This document shows positions 43,963 through 53,484 of a stretch of 64,000 nucleotides of DNA, piece by piece. A model generated the notes under the pieces. That model searched no databases. It was not told the origin of the DNA and worked only from the letters and a program-made list of their open reading frames with translations. Origin of the DNA: Flaveria trinervia (lineage: Eukaryota; Streptophyta; Magnoliopsida; Asterales; Asteraceae); the NCBI GenBank assembly GCA_025506515.1, contig CM046453.1:34483851-34547850 (forward strand), given 5' to 3'. Within the stretch, counting starts at the first letter, position 1. Each line of letters starts with the position of its first letter. The position numbers and the translations under genes are program-made.

Positions 43963-45336
43963 TGACTTGTACACCTGGTTATTTTTAAACTCAAAGAAAG
44001 AAGGAAAGGAAATCAAACTCAATTCTAGGGGTTAAAAGTGACAAAAAACAAATCTTTGAAAAGTTGGTGTAAAGGTGGCTGGCAGCCCATCACCTTTCAC
44101 CACAAATTCACAGACATTTTTGAGAGAGAAGGAAAGAGAGCAGAAATTTTCGGTTTGAAGAGAAACAAGGAGAATAATTGAATCAAGGTAAGAATTTGTG
44201 GTTTCATGATGTTCTTGACTGGTTATATCCTCGAGTTTATGCTTAGTGTGTTTGTATGTGTTCGGGTATTTTTTAGTGGGTTTCTAGGCGGTTGAATTCA
44301 ATTTGCAAACGAGTTCGGAAGAAGCCATACACATGAGCTGCAAAGGTGAGTTCTAGAACCCCTCTTTTACATGTTTTAACTAATTTTGGGGCAAGAAATG
44401 CATGAATGTATGTTTTCATTAAACTTGGTTGGGACCCGTATGTTTGATTTTGTGTATGTTGAATGTATGATGTGATGTATGATTATATTCATGCTTGATG
44501 AGGTATGGTGATCTTTTCTAAGGCTTAATGTATGATTTAAGCTTAGAGAACATGATGGACGGTGATTGGGAACTGAAATATGATGTTTAAGGTTCATATG
44601 TTAAGTTTTAGAATCTGCCTAAGTGTTGTAAAGTCAATGCAGATGAGTTTTTAAAGTCAATGTGGATAAGTGTTGGAAAGTCAATGCGGATAAGTATTGG
44701 AATGTCAATACGGATAAGTGTTGGGAAGTCAATGCGGATGAGTAAGGAAAAGTCAATGCGGATGAGTAAGGAAAAGTCAATGCGGATGAGCATTAACCCC
44801 TAAGTAAGCCAATGCGGATGAGAATGGGAAAAATGCAGATGAACTGAGGCAAATGCGGATGAAGTAAAAGAAATGCGGATGAACTAAGACAAATGCGGAT
44901 GAAGTAAAAGAAATGTTGATGAACTAAGACAAATGCGGATGAAGTAAAAGAAATGCGGATGAACACTTAGAATATTTCTGACTTCTTGGGAAAAAGTGTA
45001 ATTTAGGCTGACTTGGGAGATTCCTGGGGTATGCAAGTTGGCTTTTTGAGGTCATAGATGTTAGGATGGGCATTGTATGATGAATTTTTGATGCTTATGC
45101 ATGATGGTATGTATGATGTATGTTAAGTACATGGTGCCCTGTATGATGTTGTTATATGTGTATGTTATGGTCCTTATTATTATGTAAGATTATTTTCCCC
45201 GGGCATTCATGGAATGTTAATGAATGAAATGAAAAGTATTATGTAACGTAAAGTGGAAGATAATGAAAAGAGGAACAAAATGAAGATGCATGCATTAATG
45301 AACGAACGAACGTAAGAAAGTCTTGCAAGAAAATGT
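43963..45336 (+). repeat. G1 3' LTR, main part, cut by A1
   Basis: It starts TGACTTGTACACCTGG after the polypurine tract. The last 250 bp match bases 1-194 and 1345-1402 of the window, which identifies both as LTRs of one element. It contains a minisatellite (44630-44965) and ends at the AATGT duplication where A1 inserted. No protein-coding potential is seen. Confidence 0.87.
44630..44965 (+). repeat. Minisatellite in the G1 3' LTR
   Basis: Around 15 tandem copies of a unit containing AATGCGGATGA. The left half has units of about 25-30 bp with AAAGTCAATGCGGATGAG. The right half alternates GAAGTAAAAGAAATGCGGAT and GAACTAAGACAAATGCGGAT, giving a ~38-bp higher-order period. Confidence 0.88.
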
Positions 45337-46146
45337 TGTTGGATTCTATATGCCCAAGACACATAGAACATTGATGCGGTTAGTATGTCATGATCGAAGT
45401 CGGGTTATACTCAATAACAAGCTTTGCAATCACCGACAATTATTCAATTAATGATATGATCATGCAATTAAATGATAACACCAAATTTAGAAAATGGGTT
45501 TTCTAAATAGTTTCATATGAGATTGAACAATTTATATGGATATTTGTTTATAGATATTGTTTGTAATGTTATTTAAGTTACTTAAATAACATCAAATAAT
45601 AAGTGAGTGTGTATGTGTTATTCATTTAAAAGGTATTTGTTTGAACAACTTTTATAATGACTTTTAATGTGTTTATTTGGATTTACTTTTGGGGGGAAAA
45701 CTAAAAACAAATAAGAGGTTTCGGCCGCCCCTTTATGGGAGAGCCTCCTCTTGGTTTTGTTGAGTGGTCTTGAAAACATACACACATTAGACACACATTC
45801 ACTCCATCTCCTTCTCTCTCCCATGCAAAACCACAACACAAGAAAAGGGTTTTCTTGTTCTTGTTGAAGGATCCTCGGCTGAAAAGAGTTCCAGAATTGT
45901 TATCTTTCGTTTTGGTGTTCAATCCTAGCATCAAAGGTGTTTTGTGTTAGAGCTTGGGGTATACAAGCTTAGGGGTCCTTTCCTTGGAGCCTTGGCTGAT
46001 TTTAACATCCTACATCTCTCCCTTGATCGATTTATGCTGCTGAAAGGTAGTTATTCACAGCTCTATGTAGCTGTGATTTTATGTACATCTACATATGTTC
46101 ATAGCTTGCTCATTCACCCTATGATCCTTTGATTTTGGGTGTTACA

Positions 46147-46181
<35 letters not shown>

Positions 46182-46293
46182 TGTCACCATAAGAACACAA
46201 AATTTCAGTTTTAATCATGTTTCTTAACTTATTTCCGCTGCGTTTTTCTGAATGTTTAAGAGGTAACTTTGGTTTTATGAACAACACTCTTCA
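45337..46293 (+). repeat. A1 5' LTR
   Basis: 957 bp against 970 bp in the 3' LTR, with mostly single-base differences. It contains a (TA)n run at about 46146-46181 bounded by ACAATATA and TATATTGT, also present in the 3' copy at about 52190-52221. Confidence 0.93.
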
Positions 46294-46294
46294 A

Positions 46295-46310
46295 TGGCAT
46301 CAAGAGCCGG
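46295..46310 (+). other. A1 primer binding site (degenerate tRNA-iMet type)
   Basis: TGGCATCAAGAGCCGG follows the LTR by one base. It resembles the TGGTATCAGAGCC consensus, with one substitution and one inserted base. Confidence 0.7.
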
Positions 46311-47717
46311 TTATGTGGATAGCTTGCTTGTTCTTGTCCTTTAAAATTGTTTTTATAGGACTTTATAACCCTTTTAAGGGTTGCAATATTCTTGTATGTT
46401 GAATCCCTAAACTTTCAAGGTTATATTATACATGCTTGTGATTAAACCTTGAAAGATATGTATGTTGATATGTATGTTGTTTGGACAATGTATAAAACCC
46501 AAAATTTCAGTTTATGTTGGCTGAAATTTCGTGGGATTTGAGGGGATTCATGTTATATTTTGGATGATATGATGTATGTTTATATTGGTGCATAACCTAG
46601 CCTTTGGCCTTGTGTTGTTTGGATGATTGCAATGGTTGTATTTGTTTATTCAATGGGGTTGTATATATTTATTTATTTGTGCTTTGTTTAAAATGTAATT
46701 TATTTATTATTGGGTTGTAATAAATAGATTAGGTGCATTTTCATTTTACTAGATATCTTGTATTAGGACTTTATATCTTGTAATGTGAAGACTTATGGAT
46801 TGGAAGCACAAAGGAGAAACATGGAGCATTTTGGATGCGGTTTCAAGTGGGAGGCTTTTGGAAGCTTTCTATGTGTTTTGTTATGACCCTTAGGAATGCC
46901 TTTGGACCATACTTGTGATGGCAAACAAGTGTGGACCACTATAGATGCTATGGTTATGCACATATGCTATGTTGTTTTGTTTATATTATTGTGGTTGATA
47001 GCATGTATGTGATATTTGCTTTAACAAACCTCTATATGATCTTAACAAACTTATCAAATGGTTCTTAATCATTAAAAGGTAATAAAAGGTTATTAAAATA
47101 ATTTAATGACTTAAAGATTAAAATGGGTTTTAATCAAAGGACCATAGGGTATCTTGTATTTGAAAGCATGCAAATACAAGTACATAGAGTTTTCTAAAAC
47201 ATTAAATATGAAATCTCTAATATTTTAAATGAGATCAACACCGTCCTTTTACACAACACTTGAGTCACTTGGGCACTCTTAGTGGGATAAAGGTCACCTA
47301 ACCATTTTGAGGGAACTTGTGATTTGAGGTGAGAATGCCTTATTTGTGGGATAAAGGTCACCTAACCACTTATTTTGGCAAACTCACACGTGGGTGTAAG
47401 TAGGGTATCTTGATTTGCAAACCATGTCAAATGGATCCCCTACGATGTGGTTCCAAATGGTGTTGATGGGATTAACATGCTGACTTTACATATGATGTTT
47501 CAAGTCGATCCCATATCTCTAGAAGTTGCAAATGGTTGCAATCATCAATCGTTGACCACCTTATTAATTTAAATCGTGGGATAAAGGTCACCTAACCACA
47601 ATTTAAATGAAATGTTGGATTCTAGATTTTAATATGAAAATGACCTTGAAAGGTATTAATTATTAAAAATTAACAATATCGAAAATACTAAAATTGTTCT
47701 TTGTTAATATTTTGTAG
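46311..47717 (+). other. A1 leader with three identical 23-bp repeats
   Basis: No gene is recognised in this 1.4-kb AT-rich stretch. Three exact copies of a 23-mer beginning GTGGGATAAAGGTCACCTAA lie at 47282-47304, 47346-47368 and 47576-47598, in the last 450 bp before gag. Confidence 0.75.
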
Positions 47718-48890
47718 ATGGCCTCTAATAACCATGATAACAATGAAAATTCATCCGCGTCCGCCCAATCATTACGAGCGATTCTCCAAAAGGAACGTCT
47801 AAATCATAACAATTTCATTGATTGGTATCGAAACTTGAGAATCGTTCTCAAGCAAGAGAGACGATCATATATTTTAGACGACCCTATCCCCGATCAACCT
47901 TCTTAGGATGATGAGGAGGCCTATCACGATTGGCTTAAGTACACTGAGGACTCCATCCAAGTGTCTTGTCTCATGCTGGCGAGCATGACTCCGGATCTCC
48001 AAAAGGAGTATGAACATCACGGAGCTTACGACATGATAACCCAGCTGAAGGAAACGTTCCAACAGCAAGCGAGGGTTGAGCGCTTCGAAACGGTTCGAGC
48101 ACTCTACGCATGTCGTATGGACGATAACCAATCGGTTTCATCTTATGTTCTTAAGATGAAAAGCCACATTGACCGCCTCGAAAGGCTTAATTGTCCTGTC
48201 TCGAAGGAATTGGCCACGGATTTGATCCTCAATGGCCTTACCAGGAAATTCGTGACATTCGTGTTGAACTATAACATGAATGCTTGGGACAAAAGCATTG
48301 GTGAACTTCACTCAATGCTCAGAACGGCCGAGGCAGCCATGGGTAAAAGAGTTTTACCCGTTCTCACCATCAATGAAGGTGGGAACAAGAAAAGGCCTCA
48401 TCCCACACCCAAGGCAAAGGTTGCCAAGGTCAAGGGACCTGTATGGGGAAAAGGGAAAGGGGTGGTAAGGGTGCCACCCAAACCACAAGAGAAGAAGCAA
48501 AAGGTTGCTTCTAATGACCCATGCTTCAAGTGTGGGGAGATTAGACATTGGGCAAGAAATTGTCCCGTCCATCTCCAAGAGTTGAAAGCAAAGAGGGATG
48601 CTGGGCAAACCTTAGGTACAATATACATGATCCATATTGATTTAAACATGACATCCTCTAACACATGGGTATTAGATACCGGATGTGGAACTCACATTTG
48701 CAATTTGTTGCAGGGGTTCAAAAGAAGCAGTAACTTCAACAAATGGGATGTTAGCCTCTACATGGGCAATGGGGCTAAAGTTCAAGTTGAAGCCCGTGGT
48801 GACTACATCTTGGAACTTCCAAATGGTTTGGAAGTAATTTTGAACAATATTTTGTATGCTCCTAGTTTGACTAGGATATTATTTTTGTAG
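47718..48890 (+). pseudogene. gag: A1 Gag and protease
   Basis: The start MASNNHDNNENSS is followed by the Copia Gag N-terminus (LNHNNFIDWYRNLRIVLKQE). An in-frame TAG at 47904-47906 splits it. The same frame resumes (WLKYTEDSIQVSCLMLASM, VERFETVRALYACRM) to the knuckle CFKCGEIRHWARNC and the protease WVLDTGCGTHICN, with the Asp-Thr-Gly site. The frame is lost at 48888, just after SLTRIL. Gag and protease are fused in one frame, as usual for Copia. Confidence 0.87.
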
Positions 48891-48949
48891 CCCTATTAAA
48901 ACAATTTGGATATGTATTATCATTTGTCGAAAAAGATATTCATGTTTCT

Positions 48950-50227
48950 TTGAATGATATGTTCTACTTTAAAGCTATTCCCATTAATGGTATTTATGAA
49001 TTGGTTCATGAAAATACTTTAAATAGTTCATTGTACCAAACTAACACCAAAAAACTCAAGTTGGATGTGAGTGATACCTATCTTTGGCATTGTCGTCTTG
49101 GTCATATAAACAAGAAAAGAATTCAAACACTACAAAAGAATGGTCTTTTAATAACAAGTGAATGTGATTCATTTGATGTGTGTGAGTCTTGTTTACAAGG
49201 TAAAATGACTAAGGCACTCTTTAGTGGGACTAACGAAAGGGCAAAAGATTTGTTAGGAATCATACATTCGGATGTATGTGGTCCTTTTAAGCCAATGACT
49301 AGGAATGGTGAAAGATACTTCATTACCTTTACCAACGATTATAGTCGCTATGGGTATGTGTGCCTGTTTAGACACAAAGATGAAGGTTTTGAAATGTTCA
49401 AGATCTTTCAAAATGAAGTACAAAATCAACTCAACAAGTCGATTAAAGTTCTCTGCACTGATAGAGGAGGTGAATACCTAAGTGATGCTTTTCAAGATCA
49501 TCTTAGGATTTGTGGGATTGTCTCACAACTCACTCCACCTGGAACACCACAACATAATGGTGTGTCTGAGAGGAGGAATCAAACCTTATTGGATATGGTC
49601 CGATTTATGATGGCTAGAAGCACATTACCTCTATCATTTTGGGGTTTCGCTTTGCTCTCCGCGTCACGTATTCTAAATATGGCCCCAACCAAAAAGGTGG
49701 AAAGGACACCCTTTGAAATATGGCATGGAAGAGTTCCATCCCTATCATATTTAAGGGTCTAGGGTTGTGAGGCTTATGTTAAGACTCCCACCCCAAACAA
49801 ATTGGAAGTCCGATCCACCAAGTGCATCTTTGTTGGATATCCTAGAGATTCTATGGGATATTATTTCTATGATCCACTGGAACAAAAGGTGTTTGTTGCC
49901 AGAAAGGGTGAGTTCTTAGAAGCAAAATTCCTTATGGAAGGAACTAGCAGTAGAATAGTGGATCTTGAGGAGGATCAAGAACCACAACCCGATGCACGTT
50001 TGGTTGAAACTAGCACTCAACATGAGGATGTTGAAGATGATCAAGTGGTTGATCAATACACACAAAACGTTCACAGAAGTGGTAGAACTAGTAATCCACC
50101 TGAAAGATACGGATTTTTCATGGATGAATGCTATGTGGTAGATTCAGATGAACCAACCACATACCATGATGCAGTGTCCAATTCGGATTGTGACAAATGG
50201 CTCGAGGCCATGAGCGTTGAGATGTAA
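48950..50227 (+). pseudogene. pol: A1 pol: GAG-pre-integrase and integrase
   Basis: The frame carries LWHCRLGHINKKRIQTLQKN and CESCLQGKM (GAG-pre-integrase), then the core with Asp in IHSDVCGPF, Asp in LCTDRGGEY and Glu in HNGVSERRNQTLL. One in-frame TAG at 49760-49762 sits at the usual Trp of the region after YLRV. The same frame goes on through SRSTKCIFVGYPRD-type C-terminal sequence (49802 onward) to the linker, ending in a TAA at 50225-50227. The two nonsense codons are its only breaks. Confidence 0.86.
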
Positions 50228-50230
50228 TCC

Positions 50231-51344
50231 ATGCATCACAATCAAGTATGGGACTTGGTTGCACCACCTCTTAACTCCAACGTAGTTGGAAGCAAGTGGG
50301 TTTTCAAGAAGAAAACCGATATGCATGGAAACTTGGATACTTATAAGGCTAGACTTGTAGCAAAGGGTTTCACTCAAACTCAGGGGTTGATTATGATGAA
50401 ACCTTCTCACCTGTTGCGATGCTAAAGTCTATAAGGATATTGTTTGCCATAGCTGCTCATTATGATTATGAGATTTGGCAAATGGATGTCAAAACCGCTT
50501 TCCTAAATGGATATCTTGAGGAAGATGTCTATATGGTTCAGCCTGAAGGTTTTGTCGATCCAAAACATCCTAATAAAGTATGCAAGTTAAAGAATCTATG
50601 GATTGAAACAAGCATCTAGAAGTTGGAATCACCGTTTTGATGAAGAAATAATTAAATTCGGATTCATCAAGAACGCTAACGAAGCTTGTGTATATAAAAA
50701 AGCTAGTGGGAGCATCATCACTTTCTTAGTATTGTATGTTGATGACATACTACTATAGGGATAGATCAAGGCGGTTGATTGGTTTAAATTAGAGTGCATA
50801 CATTGATAAAATCTTGAAAAGGTTCAAGATGGAGAACTCTAAGAAAGGTACGGTACCTATTCAAAGAGGAACCATATTGAGTATGACTCAATGTCCTAGC
50901 TCAAAGGATGAGCAAGATAAAATGAAGGCAATCACATACGCATCTGCTATTGGATCCATCATGTATGCAATGATATGCACTCGACCGGACGCCTCATGCA
51001 CCTTAAGCATGCCAAGCCGATACCAGCAAAATCCTGGAAATAGTCATTGGATGGCTGTTAAGAACATACTTAAGTACCTAAGGAGGACAAAAGATATGTT
51101 CCTAATCTATGGATCTGGTGATGAGGAACTCGTTGTAAAAGGTTACACGGATGCGAGTTTCCAAACCGATCGTGATGATTCACGGTCACAATCGGGATAT
51201 ATTTTTATTCTGAATGGAGGAGTGGTCTCTTGGAAGAGCTCCAAACAAGATGTGGTGGCTCTATCAACTACAGAATCAGAATACGTCACCGCCTCATTGG
51301 CAGCTCAAGAAGCTGCATGGTTGAGGAAATCATTGCCAATCTAG
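50231..51344 (+). pseudogene. pol: A1 pol: reverse transcriptase and RNase H, 3'-truncated
   Basis: RT begins HHNQVWDLVAPPLNSNVVGS in the same frame as integrase. A base is lost near 50389. Frame 50419-50619 holds IWQMDVKTAFLNGYLEEDVY. The catalytic YVDD codons are at about 50727-50750, followed by a deletion of roughly 100 bp (50757). Frame 50814-51344 has the RT tail and RNase H (YTDASFQTDRDDSRSQSGYI, STTESEYVTAS). RNase H stops at LRKSLPI, and its last third is missing because the pol sequence runs directly into the 3' LTR. Confidence 0.85.
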
Positions 51345-51366
51345 GGGTTGTCCCTTCCATTGAGAT

Positions 51367-52186
51367 TGTTGGATTCTATATGCCCAAGACACATAGAACA
51401 TTGATGCGGTTAGTATGTCATGATCCAAGTCGGGTTATACCCAATAACAAGCTTTGCAATCACCAACAATTATTCAATTAATGATATGATTATGCAATTA
51501 ATAATAACACCAAATTTAGAAAATGGGTTTTCTAAATAAGTTTCATATGAGATTGAACAATTTATATGGATATTTTGTTTATAGATATTGTTTGTAATGT
51601 TATTTAAGGTACTTAAATAACATCAAATAATAAGTGAGTGTGTATGTGTTATTCATTTAAAAGGTTAATTGTTTGAACAACTTTTATAAATGACTTGTTT
51701 ATGTGTTATATTTTGGATTTACTTTTGGGGGGAAAACTAAAAACAAATAAGAGGTTTTGGCCGCCCCTTTATGGGAAAGCCTCCTCTTGGTTTTGTTGAG
51801 TGGTCTTGAAAACATACACACATTAGACACACATTCACTCCATCTCCTTCTCTCTCCCACATGCAAAACCACAACACAAGAAAAGGTTTTCTTGTTCTTG
51901 TTGAAGGATCCTCGGCTGAAAAGAGTTCCAGAAGTGTTATCTTTCGTTTTGGTGTTCAATCCTAGCATCAAAGGTGTTTTGTGTTAGAGCTTGGGGTATA
52001 CAAGCTTGAGGGGTCCTTTCCTTGGAGCCTTGGCCGATTTAAACATCCTACATCTCTCCCTTGATCGATTTTATGCTGCTGAATGTAGTTATTCACAGCT
52101 CTATGTAGCTGTGATTTTATGTACATCTACATATGTTTCATAGCTTGCTCATTCACATATAATGATCTTTTGATTGTGGGTTTGTT

Positions 52187-52222
<36 letters not shown>

Positions 52223-52336
52223 CACCAAAAGAACATGAAATTTCAGTTATATAATCATGTTTCTAACTTATTTCCGCTGCGTTTTTCTGAATGTTTAAGA
52301 GGTTAAACTTTGGTTTTATGAACAACAAACTCTTCA
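51367..52336 (+). repeat. A1 3' LTR
   Basis: 970 bp, TGTTGGATTC...AACTCTTCA. It is joined directly to pol codons with no polypurine tract, and followed by the target duplication AATGT. Confidence 0.93.
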
Positions 52337-52368
52337 AATGTATGGAGGTTCACACTCAATGAGGAGTG
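52337..52368 (+). repeat. G1 3' LTR fragment between A1 and C4
   Basis: AATGTATGGAGGTTCACACT and on to GAGGAGTG, identical to 1398-1429. It is only 32 bp long, caught between two independent Copia insertions. Confidence 0.9.
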
Positions 52369-53268
52369 TGTTAGGATCAGTGATCTATGTTTGATTGATT
52401 GATGAGTATTACAGCGGAATTCAAACAATGAATTAGTCGATTCACAAGAACAAAACAATATTCAATGAAGAACAAAGACGGTTATAGAGAGAGAGAATAT
52501 CTGCAAATATATTTCATTCAATATTCGCTTTGGTGGTAACAGAATGTCACAATTATGATTAGGTCGACACCTCTTATATAAGAGATGTGACGTCTGCTGA
52601 TGTCACTTGATAGTGACATCTAACAGATTTATTACAACTGAAACACAACTACTGAAGATGTCAAAACAGCTGACATCTTCTTACAAAAAGTTCTAAGTGT
52701 TATCAGTTGTTATAACTACTGAGAAATATAAAACTACTGAAACTACAACGACTGAAGAACAAGCTCTTCAGTCCTTTTACAAAACTACTGAAACTAAAAA
52801 TATAAAACTACTGATATCACAACTAATGAAGAAGTACTCTTCAGCAGTTGTGACAAACTACTGAGGCCTCAGTACTTGATCTTCAGACTTTGACCTTCAG
52901 ATGTTTCATCAGCTGATGACTTCAGTAGATATCATCAGCTGATGTCTTCAGTCTTTGTCTTCAGACTTTGTACATCAGTTGTTGATCTTCAGCACTTGTA
53001 AACTCTTCAACTGTTGTACTTCAGTACTTTGGTCTTTCAGCTTCAGCACTTGTATTCTTCAGCTGTTCAGCTTCAGTACTTGTGTTCTTCAGCTGTTGTA
53101 CTTCAGCACTTTAGTTCTTCAGTTGTTGAAGTCTTCAGCACTTGATCTTCAGCTATTGAAGTCTTCAGCACTTGTCAAACTACTGATGAAGCTTTCAGCA
53201 GTTGTTGTGATACCATGTGGGACTTAGAGGTTTTCTGATCTTGGCTCATTGGTTCTTTTGGTCCAACA
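52369..53268 (-). repeat. C4 3' LTR
   Basis: 900 bp; the plus strand reads TGTTAGGATC...GGTCCAACA. TATA-type TTATATAAG lies at about 52574-52582, next to GACGTC and the GATGTCACT/AGTGACATC inverted repeat (about 52591-52622). Confidence 0.92.
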
Positions 53269-53303
53269 AACTCCCCCTGAACCAATGCAGCCAAAACCTC
53301 TAA
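53224..53303 (-). other. C4 polypurine tract within an inverted repeat spanning the LTR start
   Basis: Same layout as C1: TTAGAGGTTTT and GGCTCATTGGTTC in U3, AACCAATGCAGCC and AAAACCTCTAA on the internal side. The polypurine tract (element sense TCAGGGGGAGTTT, 53269-53281) is in the loop. Confidence 0.75.
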
Positions 53304-53434
53304 ATTATTTATTATCCCACTTATTGTTGGCAAAAGATTGGTCTTTTTCCTTCTTGATCAGTAGAGAAGATGACCCATGTAAGCTTCGGCCTGGGAAGAA
53401 ATCTCAGATATTTGTTTGGCAAGGTATGAATGGG

Positions 53435-53465
53435 AACTCTGTTTTGTGGAACTGGACACAGAGTT
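53435..53465 (-). other. Conserved stem-loop in the C4 accessory 3' UTR
   Basis: Arms AACTCTGT and ACAGAGTT. The loop has one G-to-T change relative to C1, and the stem is intact. Confidence 0.63.
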
Positions 53466-53484
53466 GTTATCCCATTCATGAGAT

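Larger units (their letters stand above)
45337..52336 (+). mobile_element. A1: full-length-span Copia retrotransposon in the G1 3' LTR
   Basis: The LTRs at 45337-46293 and 51367-52336 begin TGTTGGATTC and end ACTCTTCA. They are flanked by AATGT (45332-45336, 52337-52341). The empty site is visible at 1398-1402 in the other G1 LTR. Order is PBS, 1.4-kb leader, gag-PR, IN, RT, RH. The 3' end of RNase H and any polypurine tract are missing. It belongs to a different family from B1 and C1-C4, and its LTR is related to S1. Confidence 0.93.
1..52368 (+). mobile_element. G1: Gypsy LTR retrotransposon, the host of all other insertions (both ends outside window)
   Basis: The pieces that remain after removing the inserted elements read as one Gypsy element: 5' LTR fragments (1-194, 1340-1641, 17675-17899), leader and gag-PR-RT-RH-IN (26886-31370), integrase tail and polypurine tract (43606-43962), and 3' LTR (43963-45336, 52337-52368). 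RT precedes IN, which defines Gypsy/Metaviridae. Bases 1-194 align with 45087-45279 with about 14 differences by eye, so the left pieces are the partner LTR. By that alignment the 5' LTR begins about 1.1 kb before the window. The reading frames are heavily decayed. A Tekay/Del-like lineage is possible from the Gag and IN-tail style, but I cannot confirm it. Confidence 0.85.

Noticed and set aside
44630..44965. Possible CRISPR array or host satellite
   Set aside because: The units are contiguous without unique spacers and lie within a retrotransposon LTR in plant-type DNA. It is a minisatellite.
45618..45934. Overlapping minus-strand ORFs in the A1 5' LTR, repeated at 51699-51971 in the 3' LTR
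   Set aside because: The duplication is simply the LTR pair. The frames differ between the two copies and run against the element sense.
46146..46181. (TA)n run as an LTR TATA box
   Set aside because: A long simple repeat bounded by ACAATATA/TATATTGT is more easily explained as a microsatellite. It lies close to the 3' end of the LTR, not at a likely U3/R border.
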